A stretch of 64,000 nucleotides of DNA from Aradus depressus. Lineage: Eukaryota; Arthropoda; Insecta; Hemiptera; Aradidae. Shown here piece by piece: positions 20,952 to 32,570 of the stretch (the stretch's first letter is position 1; every line of letters begins with the position of its first letter). The notes under the pieces were generated by a model that did no database searches, was not told the origin of the DNA, and was given only the letters and a program-made list of their open reading frames with translations. The stretch lies in contig OY759223.1 in assembly GCA_963662175.1 (NCBI GenBank), positions 10,580,249 to 10,644,248 of the forward strand. The letters are read 5' to 3'. The translations under genes and the position numbers were made by a program.

Positions 20952-21714
20952 TCAAAATACGAGTATATTAACACTTTGTTTGAAGTTTGTATAATTAAAA
21001 GATTTTTTATAATTATTATTGAAAAAGGAATGTTTTCTAGGTTATATAATATAAACTGACCATAATTGTTGAAGTTTGATAATGTCTGAATTTGGGGCGA
21101 ATCGTCACAGATAACAATTGAATAAAACAATTTTGGAGAACAAAACGCCTGGAAGTGTGTTCGTTAACTACCTTATGTAGTAACCCCTATATCAATTACA
21201 GAACGATTCTCTAACAAGGGATACTAAACCTCCACTTAAAAAATATTTATATTATACAGATCTCCATAGGCGTAGATTCCATGGAGGCCATCGCCCCCAC
21301 AATAATCTTCTGAAAATATATACAAAAATTTAAAAAAAAAAAAATTAAATAATGGAATAAATAATAATAAAAGAGAGAAAAGGGTATAATAGTTATAAAA
21401 CAATTTATTATTGTAATAGTTGGTCGAAGGAAAAAAAGTTTGTGTAACAATTGAGTTCGCCCCCATAACAAAAATGATCTTTCTACGCCTATGCAGATGT
21501 CTATCTAAAAACTCCGATGCGTGGCAAAATGAGCTTGACAACGTCTGAGTTGCGAGATAGCAAAAGTGTCAAGAATCAAATATAACAAATCATTTCATTC
21601 AAATTTTTGAACCTTGAAACAATTTAACAATATAGAAAGAAAACATTCATAAGCATAATAGTTAAAAAACGAGTTTATTATTAATATTATTAATCTGTAT
21701 ATATCTAATAATAA

Positions 21715-21998
21715 GAACCCGGCCGAGGCCTTAGTTTATTTTATCTGGGAGGTAAAATAAACTTAAGCACGCCGTCCTTCGGATGAGACGTTAAGCGATG
21801 GTCCCGCGCCTGTACGATGTCAGGTACTCGTTAAAGACCCCTGCCCTTGGTGAATAAAAATTTGGGGTAGGCAAAATTTAGGACTCCCACAGTAGATTCG
21901 GGCTCATGTCCACCAGAGCGACGAAAGAGCGCACTGGTAGTAGGCGATATGACCTCGTAGTTAAAGCCCGGGCATGAGTCATAAAACCTAACCTAACC
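21715..21998 (+). mobile_element. 5'-truncated SINE
   Basis: Begins inside the tRNA head at AACCCGGCCGAGG, ends CCTAACCTAACC. Target duplication TCTAATAATAA at 21704-21714 and 21999-22009. Confidence 0.9.
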
Positions 21999-22047
21999 TC
22001 TAATAATAATATTGGATAACCTATTATCTATATATACAGAAAGTAAC

Positions 22048-22393
22048 GAGGGCGCCGGTAGCTCAGTGGTATGCGTGCTTGACTTCTGAGCTCAAGGTCG
22101 TGGGTTCGTAGCCCGACCGAGGCCCTTAGTTTATTTTATCTGGGAGGTAAAATAAACTTAAGCACGCCGTCCTTCGGATGGGACGTTAAGCGATGGTCCC
22201 GAGCCTGTACGATGTCAGGTACTCGTTAAAGACCCCTACCCTAGATAAATAAAAATTTAGGGTAGGCAAAACTTAGGACTCCCACAGTAAAGTCGGGCTC
22301 ATGTCCACCAGAGTGACGAAAGAGCGCTCTGGTAGTAGGCGATATGACCTCGTAGTTAAAGCCCGGGCATGAGTCATAAAACCTAACCTAACC
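22048..22393 (+). mobile_element. full-length SINE
   Basis: Very close to the type copy at 34705. Target duplication TACAGAAAGTAAC at 22035-22047 and 22394-22406. Confidence 0.95.
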
Positions 22394-22859
22394 TACAGAA
22401 AGTAACAGCTGTACTATAATATAATATATATTCTGTATTAGTAGTACCAGCTGTCTCTCTCTCTCTCGGCGCACGCGCGATACGTGTGTTACGTGTTACC
22501 GAAAGTAACATAACGCAGTTTAAGAACATGGGGTGCCGGCCTACCAAATTATAAGACGTTGTCACGTCAAAATGAACAAAATGTTATTTATATCATAAAC
22601 AAACAAAATGTATATATCTTTTGAATGTTAATTTATTTTTTTCTGTTCATGTAATATGCATCGCAGGAAACCGTGTTACTTGAAGGCTTTTTATGATATT
22701 TTTATCTTGAACAAATACCATTTGTGTCGATATTTACATTTGCACAAGTTACCATGTCGTATTATTAATAAAACAATAGACTCATAATGTACGAGTAGTG
22801 TCTGTTTCTTTACAACTAATGTGCTACGAATAAATAAGTAGCGATCTGGTGAAATTTAA

Positions 22860-22985
22860 GTTCCCCAGTTATATACAAAGTATAGAGGAAGTTATGAAAT
22901 CTGGCAAAAATTCGAATCATAGTTTTCAACGGAATTTTATATTTTCCGACCTTTAGATTCCAAATATGAAAAAAAATATCTGTCT
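22860..22985 (+). repeat. repeat X end fragment
   Basis: gttccccagttatatacaaagtataggg-type hairpin end to the tctgtctgtctgtgcg stretch. Confidence 0.75.
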
Positions 22986-23203
22986 GTCTGTGCGTCTGTG
23001 TGTCTTTATATATATATATACAATATATAATAAGCAAATGTGATACATAACAAATAAATGTCTTGGATGTTGAAAGAGAAATCATTCATTAATGACACTC
23101 CATTATATTGTTATTACGGATGAGAAAGAGTAAATAAATATATATTTTTAAAAAAAATTGTTAAATGATAAAGAAACATAAAACGTTTGTAGATGATTAG
23201 TCT

Positions 23204-23552
23204 TCAACCCACTGGTAGGTCTCGAGGCCATTGCCGCCTCAGTCTCCGAACATGAACATCAGGAAGGGTTCTTGTGGCAAGTCTGCGGACTAAAGGATTA
23301 GGGTGAAAGGAAAGGGTAGACAGGAATTTTCTGTAGCAGGATTTAATTACATCCTTCACAAAGGGAATCTGTAGGTCATGGTGAAGGATAGCATTAGAGA
23401 CGTAGAATGGAGCGTTTGTGATTTTACGAAGGATACGGGATTGTAGGGTTTGGATTCTAGAAGAATTCGAAGGTTTAGTTGAGCCCCAGAGTTCAGCTCC
23501 ATACGCCCATATTGGTTTCACTAATTGGTTGAAAATGAGTCTTTTATTACTA
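23204..23552 (-). pseudogene. Jockey-clade LINE ORF2 C-terminus
   Basis: Minus-strand frame from about 23550 reads RLIFNQLVKPIWAYGAELWG, then IQTLQSRILRKITNAPFYVS N and LHHDLQIPFVKDVI, ending RRQWPRDLPVG and stop at 23204. KPIW.YG..LWG followed by Q..LR.I.NAP.YV.N..LH.DL.I is the characteristic end of Jockey-clade reverse transcriptases. It has no internal stop over 115 codons, so it is fairly young, but the 5' side is cut off and joins repeat X at about 23555. The related 3' part is seen again at 29117-29285. Confidence 0.88.
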
Positions 23553-23555
23553 CTA

Positions 23556-23790
23556 ATTAATGCATCGACACGAAATTTTATGTGTGAACACAGAATCCTC
23601 TAATGACGACACCTATTATTTTTCAGCCATATCGATCAAAGGGAAAAGAAGGATTAGAGGGAAGGCTTAACATGAAAACTCTAATAGCTGCCGATAAAAT
23701 GATTGTATCAACAAATTTTATATATGTGACAAAAACCCCATAAGGACAACACCTATCGAGTTTCAACCAAATCTATTTATTTTATAAATG
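23556..23790 (+). repeat. repeat X fragment
   Basis: taatgcatcgacacgaaatt ... ccataaggacaacacctatc. 23790-24140 holds a short inverted pair (gacggggttagaatcaaagt at 23801 and its complement near 24150), otherwise nothing recognisable. Confidence 0.75.
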
Positions 23791-24314
23791 ACGGGGTTAG
23801 AATCAAAGTGGTCTAAGTGACATTTTTAAAACTTTAAAGAAACTGCATTAAATTCTTAACTGATTTAAAAAATTTTTAATTTCGAAACCGGAAATATTTT
23901 GTCTTGCTTTTATGAAAGTTGCTGTTAGAAAACCATAAAATTGAATAAAAATCTTAATTTCTTAAATTGATATGTTTAAGTTACTTGTTCATGTCACCAA
24001 AATGGAATAAGTGATTTGCCACTAGATCTCAGCACTGGCTAGGATTTCACTTGTATAACTTTTTTCCTGAACAGAACTATCATTTTTCTACCCGATTATA
24101 CACTTAACGAAAAATTTTCAAAAATGTCACTTGGACCATTTTCATTCTAACCCCGTCAAATATGACAAGCTAATAAACTTAATTGTCACTTTTGAACTTT
24201 GTCCTGACGATATAAACAATATGTGAGTCATACACCTGTAGATATAGGTAAGGTTAGATGGTGTGTGTGTATATACATATAATATATATATATTCCACAA
24301 ATATATGCATATAC

Positions 24315-25149
24315 GGTGGCGACAAAAAGTATTTGCATACATCAATTTTTTAATCCGAGTGAATCTTAAATAAAACTTCATTCTTCTTTACAAAAATAAA
24401 ATTATTAACATTAAGTTATCAACATCATTGAAAATTTATGGCATGTCGTTGATCAGAAGGACGCACCACATTAGGGGACGAAAACATCTCAAAAACATTT
24501 TAGCGAAAGAATGGGAAAAAATCTATTTTGATTTAATAAAAAACCTGGTCTTCTCTATGTCGAGACGTCTACAAGCCGTGATAGATACTAAAGGACTGTT
24601 TACCAAATATTAAAAATCAAAGTGTTAATTGTAAAAACTTAGTTGTTTATATACTATATTCAAGAGGGCGCCGGTAGCTCAGTGGTATGCGTGCTTGCCT
24701 TCTGAGCTCAAGATCGTGGGTTCGAAACCTGGCCGAGGCCCTTAGTTTATTTTATCTGGGAGATAAAATAAACTTAAGCACGCCGTCCTTCGGATGGGAC
24801 GTTAAGCGATGGTCCCGAGCCTGTTCGATGTCAGGTACTCGTTAAAGCCCCCCTGCCCTAGGTGAATAAAAATTCCCACAGTAGAGTCGCGCTCATCTCC
24901 ACCAGAGTGATAAAAGAGCGCTCAGGTAGTAGGCGATATGACCTCGTAGTTAAAGCCCGGGCATGAGTCATAAAACCTAACCTACTTTATTCAAAGGAAT
25001 TTTTCAATTTATTCTTTATTATTTTCTTTATATGAGAATTTGTTTCTTTTTATTGTATTTTTTATTTTTGTAAAGAAGATTGAATTTTTTATTCGCCCGG
25101 ATTAAAATATTTAAAAAATTTAATGTGTGCAAATACTTTTTCACGTCAC
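24315..25149 (+). mobile_element. deleted Tc1-like transposon
   Basis: TIRs CGGTGGCGACAAAAAGTATT and, at the other end, AATACTTTTTCACGTCACTG, flanked by TA. The only coding left is 24428-24613: HIRGRKHLKNILAKEWEKIY and SMSRRLQAVIDTKGLFTKY stop, the C-terminus of a Tc1 transposase (S(M/L)P.R...VI...G..TKY). The DDE domain is missing. A SINE (24665-24984) sits after the stop codon. Confidence 0.82.
24665..24984 (+). mobile_element. SINE inside a Tc1-like element
   Basis: Head-bearing copy with a small internal deletion after GGTGAATAAAAATT. It interrupts the deleted Tc1-like element 24315-25149. A short duplication around attcaa is the only candidate target repeat. Confidence 0.92.
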
Positions 25150-25634
25150 TGTATATAATAGTGTATGACTCATTTATTGTTTTACATTGTGTAAAATAAC
25201 CGCATCCTTCTGAATGTTATCTTCGTGTAATTAATTAGTTTGACTATATTGCTGTCAGTTTTATGTATTTTAGTTGTAAAACTGTATGTATTCTAAACTT
25301 TATCAGAATTACAGTTGGCTAGTACTAAGAATATATATTTATGGAATTAGACAATATAAAATTTAAACAAATTATTTGTTTTTATTTATCTCATTTTAAA
25401 TATATATATGTTATAATAACTGTAATATATAAGTAACATTATACAAATATATACAAAAGTAACTTTTGGGATACTTTTACCCCTTAAAGTTCGTTTAACC
25501 AAACAATCTTACAGAAACAGAATAAATAGAAAATGTGCAGTATTTGGAAGATACAGATGGCTGGAGTAGCAGTAACTAATCAAAAATTTAAAAAATTTAA
25601 GGGGGGAAAATTGATAGTAAAAGTTCATAATATA

Positions 25635-26259
25635 CAGGGGCGTAGCCGGGGAAGGGGGGGGGGGGGGGGGGGAGTGCCCCTCCCGGCCAGAGCAAAAAAC
25701 CAATATAAAAATCAAATAAACTAAAAAATAGTTTTTATTAAAAATGGATTGCTTGCAAGTTACCAATAGAATCATCAAATTTTCCGTGCGTCTGATTCCT
25801 AAATGAGCAATCAGCTGTTACATAAATGTACATGTACAAAACAAGTCATATTACATTTATTTAAATATACATGAATTCGATCATTTCATTTACTCGCTCA
25901 AAATCTTCTTTTTAGTTATACTTTATACTCTTGAAGCTGATTTTACATGCGCAGTAAAAATGCAAAGCGCAGCAGCAGCAAAAGCACGCTATTGGATGTG
26001 AGTCATTTAATTCTAAAAGCACAGAAACCATAGCGTGCATTTGCTGATGCTGCGCTTTGCATTTTTGCTGCTCATGTAAAGTCAACTTAAGTATTACAGT
26101 CAGTGGTTACCTTAGGGGGAGCTTCTAGAGGTCCGAGTCTCCCAAATTATTAACAAAAAGTGTGCAACGCTAACCACGGAAACTGCGGGCTGTCTACACC
26201 CCCCACCCTCGTTGCCTAAATCCCCCCCCCCCCTGCTCAAAATCCTGGCTACGTCCCTG
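25635..26259. mobile_element. hAT-type MITE, 625 bp
   Basis: 8-bp target duplication ATAATATA at 25627-25634 and 26260-26267. TIRs start CAGGG(G/A)CGTAGCC(G/A)GG and run into poly-G / poly-C tracts. No transposase. It contains the hairpin element 25940-26087. Confidence 0.85.
25940..26087. mobile_element. nested hairpin MITE
   Basis: ~53-bp arms (tttacatgcgcagtaaaaat gcaaagcgcagcagcagcaa / complement near 26035-26085) separated by ~40 bp. Nested in the hAT MITE. Family unknown. Confidence 0.75.
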
Positions 26260-26339
26260 ATAATATAATGGTCCGAATGAGACGCGGTTTTAAAAGAAGT
26301 GTTTCGGAACTCACCCCTAACTTAAACCTTCTAGCACCT

Positions 26340-26525
26340 TTAACTGATGGTAAGTTATCGTGATATTTCCTGAATTTCCTCCTGATGAAGTCGTCAATGG
26401 TCTCAAGTTGTAGCTCCCTGTGTAACAGAGTTTCGAACGAACCAGGGGGCGTCCACCGCCATTTTCGTCACTCTATTTTGGAAGGTTTGTATTCTCTTCA
26501 TTTTTGAATTCGAAGTCGTGGCTGA
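26340..26525 (-). pseudogene. LINE C-terminal relic
   Basis: Minus strand reads KRIQTFQNRVTKMAVDAPWF VRN, then, after a shift, LETIDDFIRRKFRKYHDN. It is the same region as VLRLAVNAPWMIRNSQNRRE in the LINE at 52221. It is joined at 26525 to the foldback motif CTGAAGATGGTA. Confidence 0.7.
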
Positions 26526-26640
26526 AGATGGTAGCAATACCAAAAGAACATATTTTGTGAAATAGACAATATTTTTAAAAACATACGTTATTCTTTATTT
26601 TTTATTGTTTCACAATATCTATGCAGAAAATGTTAAGTAT
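26520..26640 (+). repeat. single foldback arm
   Basis: CTGAAGA at 26522 with GGTA-gcaa-TACC stem, then tttgtgaaatagacaatatt and tcacaatatctatgcagaaa atg. Same family as 19571 and 61351, in one orientation only. Confidence 0.75.
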
Positions 26641-26824
26641 CGATTCTGAGATTTTATTTCATTTGGTGTCGCCTTTAATGTTGTTATTCTTGTATTTTTA
26701 AAAACAATAAATTTATGGAAACATCAACATAAAAGTTTGATAGACATTGTTTTTTTTTTCTTATTTATCTTTTGTATCATTTCAATAAATGTAAATTTAT
26801 TTATAAAATTTAACTATAATTGGA

Positions 26825-27130
26825 TGATTGTGGGTGTATCGTAAAATCCCTCCTTCCCTCTAGTCGATGTAGCTGAATAACAATAGGTGTCGTCGTTAGA
26901 GGATTCTGGGTTCACATATGAAAACACATACAGAAAGATTTTTTTTTTTCATATTTGGAATCTAGAGGTCGGAAAACATAAAATTCTGTTGAAAACTCCG
27001 ACATGAAATTTTGACTGATTACGTAACTATACTTTGTATAGCTGGGGATGGCGATAGTATGATTTTTTATCGATTTTGTTGAAAATCGATCATACTAAAT
27101 TTCGTGTTGATACATTCGTTACATCAGTTT
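26825..27130 (-). repeat. repeat X fragment
   Basis: cctccttccctctagtcgat through acttcc-like hairpin end actttgtatagctggggat, then a further partial module. Confidence 0.75.
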
Positions 27131-27329
27131 TTCAATTTTTTATTTGGGACCCCTTCTCTGATCCCTGCGGGCGTCAGATAGATAACAGCCTCGGCTGTTT
27201 TGAACCCGTGATCTTGAGTACAGTAGCCTCCCTCAAAATTTTAAATAGAAAAGAATGGTTAGTTTGCGGAAACACAATAAAATTCACAATAATTTTTACC
27301 CATCCTCTTATACCCTCCGTCCATTAGGC

Positions 27330-27426
27330 TTAACCTCCAGATAGGAAACCTAGTGGGCCTTGGCCGGGTTTTGAACCACCGATCTTGAGTTAGGCTAACA
27401 CGCTACTTCTGAGCTATCGGCGCCCC
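27330..27426 (-). mobile_element. SINE head fragment
   Basis: Reverse-oriented tRNA-like head: acctcc, gggccttgg, gaaccaccgatcttga and gagctatcggcgcc are in order. The 3' part is missing. Confidence 0.75.
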
Positions 27427-27699
27427 CTCTTGCGGACCTCTTTAGCAGGTATATATTCTACAATAGTGTCGGCCATGATGTCGTCCGTGATACATGCTCG
27501 ACACGGCTCTGTATTGTTATTGTTTATTTAGTATTTTTATGTTCTTATTAACTATTATTTTTTGTGATAAGCAGCGAGTGACATTGAAGTTTAATGAGCA
27601 AAACACAGATAATGTCATTATTGTTTTTTTTTTTGGCCTTATGGTCGATGCATATTAGCCATAGTGTCAGTGTTATTACTGTGAAAAATGAAACTATTA

Positions 27700-28609
27700 T
27701 CATATATGAGGAGTTTGGAGCCAGAGCGGACCAACTGGTTGAAACTGAACAGGTAGAAAATGGCAATTGAAAATTGAGTACATTTTGTTTATCTCCATAA
27801 ATGGGCCCCAAATATTTATTTATATTTGAAATTTTAGAATAGTATTGGATGAGTGATCCCTTTTTGTGTTCTATAAAGTTTTTGAAGGCCGTATGATCCA
27901 TTGTGACTTTGAAAATATATGTACAAAATACTTGTGGACTAAACTTAAAGTGCTACTATCTATCACTGAAGTGAAGAAACTAAGTGATCCACACTGGTTT
28001 TGAAAAAGGGAACCTATGCCAACATCAGGATGGTAATAACTCATTTTCCGAAAAATTATGGGTTAGTCCGCTCTAGCTCCAAACTCCTCATATATAAAGC
28101 TGAAAATGTCTGTGCGTTGTACCGCTATAACTCACAAACGGCTTGATGGATTTGATTAATTTTTTATTTAACTTGTTCGTCATCGTCTGTGGAAGGTTAT
28201 AAGCGTATTAGTACCTCAATATCTGGTCCATCCCAGCATCCACCCACGCAATCTTTGTAACTCAAAAACCACTGCAATGATTAATGAGGAATCTTTTTGA
28301 ATTGATAAGTTTTATCTACCGGAAGGTTAAGGTATATTTGTTAATCAACCCCTGGTCCATCCCAGCATCCACTCACGCAATCTTTGTAACTCGAAAACCA
28401 TTGCAACGATTAATGAGAAATCTTTTTGAATAAATTAGTTTTAGCTCCAAAGCTAGCGTTACTACAGTTGAAGGACTATAAGCCTTATTCCGTATGAATA
28501 ATTGAAAATTATAACATCATGAATGTACTGTCGAGGAACTGAATAGCCTTATAGGAGATATTGGGAGAAAAGTCAAAGTTCCCCGGGCAACGCCGGGTAT
28601 TACTGCTAG
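27700..28609 (+). mobile_element. non-autonomous Helitron (interrupted by MITE)
   Basis: After removal of the nested MITE the 5' end reads TCATATATAAAGCTGAAAAT, a classic Helitron start, preceded by A. The 3' end has a GC hairpin (CCCGG-gcaacg-CCGGG at about 28583-28597) followed by tactgCTAG and a host T, as expected for insertion between A and T. The interior (28100-28550) carries two diverged copies of a ~125-bp unit containing 'ctggtccatcccagcatcca' and 'caatctttgtaactc'. No Rep/helicase coding is present. Confidence 0.85.
27707..28090. mobile_element. 384-bp TA-flanked MITE, copy 2 (inside a Helitron)
   Basis: Same element and same length as 1661-2044, flanked by TA at 27705-27706 and 28091-28092. 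It sits within the first dozen bases of a Helitron: removing it restores a standard Helitron 5' tip. Confidence 0.87.
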
Positions 28610-28636
28610 TATGTATATATTGACTGAATTATTATT

Positions 28637-28989
28637 GTGAATGAAAACACGGTCACAGTTCAGTTCATTTGCACACACACTGTAAACATCCACTGTGATG
28701 TGTCAGGTGCGCCGGTCACCATCTAACAACGGAATGCAAGGTTCCCAGAGAAACTCCAGCCACCTGCGCCCTGTGCAAAAGTGGCATTACAGCCGCAGCC
28801 GCAGCAGGGACAGGAACATGCTGTCCAGTTCTCCTTCTGGGCCTCATAGGCATTGATTTCAGGGTGCAGGCGGCTGGAGTTTCTCTGGGAACCTTGCATT
28901 CCGCTGCTAAGTGGTGACTGGCGCACATCACGGTCGATGTTTACAGTGTGTGTGCAAATGAACTGAACTGTGACCGTGTTTTCATTCAC
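28637..28989. repeat. GC-rich inverted repeat with ~135-bp arms
   Basis: Left arm gtgaatgaaaacacggtcac ... gaaactccagccacctg (28637-28775) mirrors 28860-28989. The centre is rich in gccgcagcc. Arms have ~7 per cent differences. The base composition is very different from the surroundings. Open frames here come from the mirrored arms and show no family. Confidence 0.88.
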
Positions 28990-29116
28990 CGTGATCAATG
29001 TCACTGGCTGTGTGGCCGTGAAGGACATACTCCCCAGTGTTTATCCATAGAATAATATAACATTTTATGGTTAATATAACAATAAACTTGTTCACAATAA
29101 TTTCCTTTCAGGCATC

Positions 29117-29118
29117 TA

Positions 29119-29153
<35 letters not shown>

Positions 29154-29285
29154 TCTTTTATTTATAAAGAAGCAACTGTTGCTAGGGTGTAACAGCCAGC
29201 ATCTATGAGGGTAGGTATTGATATGTTGGCGTGAATGGCATGTGAGAGGAAGACCACCCAGTGGTAGGTCCTCGGGACGAAAATT
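29117..29285 (-). mobile_element. Jockey LINE 3' end with poly(A)
   Basis: On the minus strand the codons for RDLP and G near 29280 match the last residues of the LINE at 23204, followed by a ~130-bp 3' UTR and a 34-36 base poly(A) tract (plus strand T run 29118-29152). The poly(A) length suggests a recent insertion. 29290-29520 is A-rich low-complexity sequence without a recognisable gene. Confidence 0.7.
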
Positions 29286-29535
29286 TATCTTAATTATTAG
29301 AACAAGAACAGGAAGAAAAAAATAAAAATATATATAAATAAAAAATAAAAATAAATAATAATAAATATTGTTAGGTTAGGGAGGAGACTGGACTTATAAA
29401 CGTTTGAGCTCAAACTCCAAGTCTCTAGCTGTAATAGAGACCGAGATCCCAACACAGGCTCTGATGAAACCTGAATATCTTGGAGACGGCATACCTGATT
29501 TCCACCAAACATGGCTAAGAACCATCTCCTAAATA

Positions 29536-30209
29536 CAGTAGAACCTCTATAAGTCGAACATCAAGGGAGACGCCAAAAAATTCGAGTTATAGAGTATTCG
29601 ACTTATGGAGAATTTCGACAGGCGGATTTTGATTGGACTTGTAGAGGTTAAGATTCATTCTAACTAATTTTGAGTTAGAGAGGTGAAATAAATAAAAATT
29701 CAAGTTACAGAGGTAACAAACATATTTATATTTATTATAAATCAACATTATTTCAAAACATCCTTAAAAAAAAAAGTACGTAGTATATGTAGGTATTAAA
29801 AAAATTGAGTAATTTTTTTTTGCTGTAGATAATTGGTAATCCTATTTATTGTATACTCCTAAATTGTTTTCTAAGAAACAATAGTGTACATTGTCGGCAA
29901 ATTCTTAAAGTCTGTAACTTATTTTTCTTCGAGCTATAGAGGTAATAAGTTTCAAATAATCGAGTTGTAAAGGTTGTCAAATAAAATATTGCTATGTTCG
30001 AGATACAGAGGTCCAATTTATTTTTTCGAGTTATGGAGGGAAAATATGCACCAAAATGGCTTGTAGGGATTCACTGATTATTTCGACTAATAGAGGGTTG
30101 AGATTTGGAGTAATGGAGGTTTTGGGGCTTGAAGGGAAAGGAACAAAACTTTTTTTCGAGTTTTGGAGGTTTTCGACTTATCGAAGTTCGACTTAAAGAG
30201 GTTCTACTG
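29536..30209. mobile_element. pogo/Tigger-like MITE, 674 bp
   Basis: Ends CAGTAGAACCTCTATAAGTC and GACTTAAAGAGGTTCTACTG with TA on both sides. Internally the terminal motif (cgagttatagaggt and similar) is repeated at least six times. No transposase. Confidence 0.85.
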
Positions 30210-30334
30210 TACCAGTTTTTGAAACGAAAACGCTTTGAAATCGGTTTAGCCATCTTGGAGCTACGATGCCACAGACAGACACACACAGACAAAGGCTTCA
30301 AACTTATAACACCCCTCCTTTTGCGTCGGTGGTT

Positions 30335-30540
30335 AAAAAGTATAACTCTCGACAGAATAAATGTATCGATACGAAATTTTATATGTTTATCCAGAACCCC
30401 ATGAGGATTACACCAATTGAGGATTGAGAAATCCCAAATTAAGACACCATTTTCAGCAGAGGGATGAAAAACGGATTAGAAGGAAAGTGACAACTTAGAT
30501 GCTTACAAATAATTTGATCTGGGGAAGTACGACTGTTAAA
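30335..30540 (+). repeat. repeat X fragment with gcgtcggtggttaa end
   Basis: Preceded at 30240-30330 by gctacgatgccacagacagac and cttataacacccctcctttt gcgtcggtggttaa, a motif I recall from repeats in other insect genomes; then aatgtatcgatacgaaattt. Confidence 0.65.
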
Positions 30541-30869
30541 AACATTGTCCACAGTATCATAGTCACAAATGTATACTTACAAGTATAATGTATGCAACAG
30601 GTCCCATGGTCACCACGTAGAAGACACATCTTTATTGGTCATACCGTTGTTGAATCTCAATTAAAGATGAAATGTACATAAATTATACCTGGAGGCAAAT
30701 ACATTTTGTTTTTTGTAACATTAATAACATTTTATAATCACGACAGCGTGTTGCCGCACACGACGAACTGCGATATTAGCTCACGAAGACTGGTAGCTTC
30801 ACAACACATACATACAAGCTCTTTCTGTTCATCCATCAATTTCTTCAAGTCGCAACAAAAGCAGGTGTA

Positions 30870-31830
30870 ATATTTAAAAAAATATTGGTGAATCGCAAGA
30901 TATGTACTTCCTCAGCACGAATTAATCAATTAAGTTTTTGCTCTCCCTCAAGGGAATCCTCATAACTAAATTTAATGTCGATGCATTCATTAAATTGATA
31001 GTTATTAAAATTTATGGGTTGAACCCTTCTCTGATCCCCCCTTTCCCTTCCGATTTGGCAGAAAATCAATAGACGTCCTTATACAGGGTGGCCCAGATAA
31101 GCGGGCCACAAGTGAAATAACGCCTAAACGGTTAGAGATATCAAAATTGTGCATAGGACTAAAGTTGTAGCACTCGCCAAAAGCTATAATATGGCGTCCT
31201 CGAGAGGACAAAAATGACCCTTTTAATGGCTCAAATAGCCCTTCGAAGGGTGGGGTTACCTTTTGACCCTTAAGTTTCATTAAATTTTATTAAAGTACTA
31301 AAGAAACAAGGAAGAACTGTGCAAACAGATTTTTGATACGTCAAATAGTTTTCGAAAAAAAAAAAAGGTTAAAGTTTCACGTTTATCTTATTCTGAAGTT
31401 ATTAAATTCCAACTAACTTCAGAATAAGAAAAACGTGCAACTTTAAACGGGGTTTTTCCAAGAACTACTTGACGTATCAAAAATCTGTTTGCACCGTTAT
31501 TCCTTGTTTTTTTAGTACTTTAATGAAACGTAATGAAACTTAAGGGTCAAAAAGGAACCCCGCCCTTCGAAGGGCTGTTTGAGCCATTAAAAGGGTCATT
31601 TATGTCTTTTCGAGGACGCCACACTATAGCTCTCGGCGAGTGCTACAACTTTAGTCATATGCACAATTTTGATATCTCTAACCGTTGAGGAGTTATTTCA
31701 CTTGTGGCCCGCTTATCTGGGCCACCCTGTATGGTTCTGGTTACTCATACAAAATTTCAAGTCGAAACATTCATTCTATCGGGAGTTATCGTGTTCACAG
31801 AATATACACATAGACAGCAATTTTAACCCT
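30870..31830 (-). repeat. repeat X (interrupted by long-TIR element)
   Basis: X is split at 31083/31730 by the 646-bp element: left part ends gacgtcctta, right part resumes tggttctggttactcat and goes on to gttatcgtgttcacag. Confidence 0.8.
31084..31729. mobile_element. 646-bp element with ~310-bp TIRs
   Basis: Almost the entire element is an inverted repeat, starting CAGGGTGGCCCAGATAAGCG, with a ~12-bp spacer near 31400; flanked by TA at 31082-31083 and 31730-31731. The arms differ by several substitutions. Non-coding. Inserted in repeat X. Confidence 0.87.
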
Positions 31831-32068
31831 CGTGATTTCATGAATGGCCAGACGGTCCGATGCCGACCTAGGACCGGCATAAACCCCACCATTAGTCTGT
31901 GTCCTTTTGTTTACATCACGCCCTGGTGGTCCGTATAGTTTTCTACCGAATTTCACATTTTGTTTTAGAGGTCATAAAAATGATAAAACTGCATATTTTC
32001 TTTCAAGATTCAATTTTTATTTACATGTAAAAGTAATTTATACAAATATGTACATGAATATATTTAAA

Positions 32069-32069
<1 letters not shown>

Positions 32070-32121
<52 letters not shown>
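32070..32121. repeat. (TA)n microsatellite, ~50 bp
   Basis: Uninterrupted TA dinucleotides, apparently grown from the tail of the LINE fragment beside it. Confidence 0.9.
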
Positions 32122-32126
<5 letters not shown>

Positions 32127-32175
32127 GGGGGCTGGTGTTTTACCTAAGCATCCAGTGCTCTTATTATCCCTTTAC
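32122..32175 (-). mobile_element. 3' UTR fragment of the RNase H LINE
   Basis: Read on the minus strand, gagcactggatgcttaggta aaacaccagcccccc matches the 3' UTR of the LINE at 54904, and the adjacent (TA)n tract 32070-32121 is its tail. Confidence 0.7.
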
Positions 32176-32226
32176 AACTGATATTGTATCTCGTCATTAT
32201 AATTTTATGTTTATATACCAAAGAAG

Positions 32227-32570
32227 AGGGCGCCGGTAGCTCAGTGGTATGCATGCTTGCCTTCTGAGCTCAAGAACGTGGGTTCGAAACCAGACCGAGG
32301 CCCTTAGTTTATTTTATCGGAGAGGTAAAACCAACTTAAGCACGCCGTCCTTCGGATGGGACGTTAAGCGATGGTCCCGAGCCTGTACGATGTCAGGTAC
32401 TCGTTAAAGACCCCTGCCCTAGATGAATAAAAATTTAGGGTAAGGAAAATTTAGGACTCCCACAGTAGAGTCGGGCTCATGTCCACCAGAGTGACGAAGA
32501 AGCGCTCAGGTAATAGGCGATATGACCTCGTAGATAAAGCCCCATGTGTCATAAAACCTAACCTAACCTA
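32227..32570 (+). mobile_element. full-length SINE
   Basis: All parts present, tail CCTAACCTAACCTA. No convincing target duplication found. Confidence 0.92.

Noticed and set aside
22050..22125. tRNA gene candidates in every 'ggtagctcagtggtatgcgtgctt' segment
   Set aside because: All are SINE heads with imperfect acceptor and anticodon stems, linked to the SINE body and target duplications; none is a free tRNA gene.
28723..29028. Open frames over the GC-rich inverted repeat
   Set aside because: Both come from the mirrored arms, and the predicted proteins show no family similarity.
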